Shown here: positions 6,425 to 7,729 of the stretch, piece after piece
Layout of the letters: each line of letters begins with the position of its first letter
How positions within the stretch are numbered: the first letter of the stretch is position 1
Source of the DNA: JAVVFH01 sp032250585
GTDB taxonomy: Bacteria; Pseudomonadota; Gammaproteobacteria; Xanthomonadales; SZUA-36
Assembly: GCA_032250585.1 (NCBI GenBank)
Contig: JAVVFH010000164.1
Coordinates: forward strand, 1 to 7,729
Length of the DNA stretch: 7,729 nucleotides
Direction of reading: 5' to 3'
Notes under the pieces: model-generated
Database searches by the model: none
Seen by the model: only the letters and a program-made list of their open reading frames with translations
Told to the model about the DNA's origin: nothing
Position numbers and translations under genes: made by a program

Positions 6425-7729
6425 CTATTCGCCCCTGCGCACCACGCGGCCCGGGAATTTACCCGTGCTCCTGCCATCCCGATAAACCGCCACGCCGTTC
6501 ACCCACACCGCGCTGATGCCGGTGCTGAGTGCGTCGGGCTGCTGCGGTGTGGCCTTGTCGATGATGGTGTCGGGATCGAACAGCACGAGGTCGGCGAAAG
6601 CGCCGACGTGGATGACGCCCCGCGTGGTCAGGCCCATGTGCTGCGCCGACAGCCCCGTCATCTTGTGGATGGCCTGTTCCAGGCTCAGCAGCCCTTCTTC
6701 ACGCACATAGCGCCCGAGCACTTTTGGAAACGCACCGGCGCCGCGCGGGTGACGGTCGTCCAGCGCGCCGTCGGTGCAGACGTTGGTGTGCGGCCAGGCC
6801 AGCAGCAGCCGGATATCCTCTTCGCGCATGCTGGTGGCGATGATGGCGTCCGCCCCGTCGCCGAGGCCGCTGGATTCCCCGTGCTCCTCGGACCAGGCAT
6901 GGGATTCGGCGATCAGCTGCATGTAGGCGGTGGCCGGATCGACGTCGCGCAGTTCGGCGATCTCGCTCAGCGTTTTGCCCACGTAGTCGGGCTCCGGTTC
7001 GAAGCGCGACAGCCACATGCCGTCGGGTGGCGCGATCTGGTCCAGCGCGAATTCCACGGCTTCGCGGTCCGTGAAATCCCGCTCGGGCAGGATCACCGAC
7101 AGGTCCGACTGCCAGAATTCGTAAGGATAGATGTCGGCGCTGATGTCGATGCCGTCGGCGCGTGCTGCGTCCAGTTTCGCGAGCAGTTCCGGTGCCGTGC
7201 CCCAGAGCCGTTTCATGGCCAGCTTGATGTGTGAAATCTGCACCGGCATACGCGTGCGCCGGCCGATCTCGATGATTTCGTCGACAGCGTCCTCGAAGTT
7301 ACGGTCCTCGCTGCGCAGGTGGGAAATGTAACGGCTCTGGTTTTCCGCCGCCACCCAGGCCAGGTGCAACACTTCCGAGCGGTCGGCGTAGATGCCCGGG
7401 TCGTATTCCAGGCCGGAACCGAGACCCAGCGCGCCGGCGTCCAGTTCCAGCTGCAGCAGATCGGCCATCTGCAGCACTTCGTCCATATTCGCTATGCGCT
7501 TGTAGTCGTCGCCCATCACTTCGGCGCGCAAGCGCCCGTGCCCGGCGAAGGAGGCCAGGTTGACGGCCGCCGGTTCGGCCTCGCGCTGCTCGAAGTAATC
7601 GGCCAGCGGAAAGTTCGACCAGCCGTCCTGGCCGACCACCACGGTGGTGATGCCCTGGCTGACCGCCGCCAGGGCTTCAGGCTGCTCGTTCAGCGCACCG
7701 TCGGCGTGGCTGTGGGTGTCGATGAAGCC
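6425..7729 (-). CDS. N-acyl-D-amino-acid deacylase (D-aminoacylase) family amidohydrolase, 5' truncated
   Basis: The gene runs leftwards and its start lies beyond the right edge. The visible 434 codons, counted from 7729, begin GFIDTHSHAD, which contains the HxH metal motif (His6, His8). Further metal-site segments of the amidohydrolase fold follow: YISHLRSED with His137, PVQISHIKLA with His167, and CTDGALDDRHPRGAG with Asp320. The C-terminal part (RGVIHVGAFADLVLFDP, then VWVNGVAVYRDG) is the usual beta-sandwich end. These enzymes remove the acyl group from N-acyl-D-amino acids; related members act on other N-acyl compounds or dipeptides. The missing N-terminus is probably 50-80 residues, so a signal peptide cannot be judged. 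Where classical D-aminoacylases have a bridging Cys in GNCG, this protein reads GQDG (Asp35). It converges on the lipid operon across the REP pair and is probably a separate unit. The family is firm and the substrate unproven. Confidence 0.87.
   Translation of the reverse strand, partial: GFIDTHSHADGALNEQPEALAAVSQGITTVVVGQDGWSNFPLADYFEQREAEPAAVNLASFAGHGRLRAEVMGDDYKRIANMDEVLQMADLLQLELDAGALGLGSGLEYDPGIYADRSEVLHLAWVAAENQSRYISHLRSEDRNFEDAVDEIIEIGRRTRMPVQISHIKLAMKRLWGTAPELLAKLDAARADGIDISADIYPYEFWQSDLSVILPERDFTDREAVEFALDQIAPPDGMWLSRFEPEPDYVGKTLSEIAELRDVDPATAYMQLIAESHAWSEEHGESSGLGDGADAIIATSMREEDIRLLLAWPHTNVCTDGALDDRHPRGAGAFPKVLGRYVREEGLLSLEQAIHKMTGLSAQHMGLTTRGVIHVGAFADLVLFDPDTIIDKATPQQPDALSTGISAVWVNGVAVYRDGRSTGKFPGRVVRRGE

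Noticed and set aside
6398..7234. A 278-codon plus-strand frame opposite the D-aminoacylase-family gene
   Set aside because: It is the antisense of conserved metal-site segments on the minus strand and has no domain of its own.

Overview
The window is GC-rich, densely coded DNA, most likely from a gammaproteobacterium and possibly close to the Xanthomonadales, Nevskiales or Steroidobacter type of lineage. That placement is inferred from base composition, the gene families present, and two inverted pairs of GTGGGAGCGGC-type REP repeats of the kind found in Pseudomonas and Xanthomonadaceae. No rRNA, tRNA, CRISPR array, transposase or phage gene was seen.

Left part (1-2056, + strand): the 3' end of a YbdG-like miniconductance mechanosensitive channel is followed after 14 bp by a complete exported serine hydrolase of the beta-lactamase/penicillin-binding fold. 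Next comes a gap of about 650 bp (2057-2704) that holds a REP pair, a fragment of a third REP, a run of nine G and no convincing gene.

Centre (2705-6318, + strand): a compact four-gene operon in which every junction overlaps. The genes are a two-domain acyltransferase (PlsC-like plus OlsB-like GNAT, the OlsF architecture), a DinB-fold metal-site protein, an NRDE/TANGO2-family gene that looks broken, and an aspartyl/asparaginyl beta-hydroxylase-family dioxygenase (the LpxO/OlsC class). The two end genes fit a pathway that builds an N-acylated, O-acylated amino-acid lipid such as ornithine lipid and then hydroxylates it. The roles of the two middle genes are unknown. The NRDE gene needs a frame change near 5315 and appears to lack its middle section, yet its end still overlaps the next start codon. 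This suggests recent decay or a sequencing error.

Right part (6319-7729): a second inverted REP pair lies between the operon and a convergent, 5'-truncated amidohydrolase gene of the N-acyl-D-amino-acid deacylase (D-aminoacylase) family on the minus strand. All functional assignments come from reading motifs by eye. None was confirmed by a database search.
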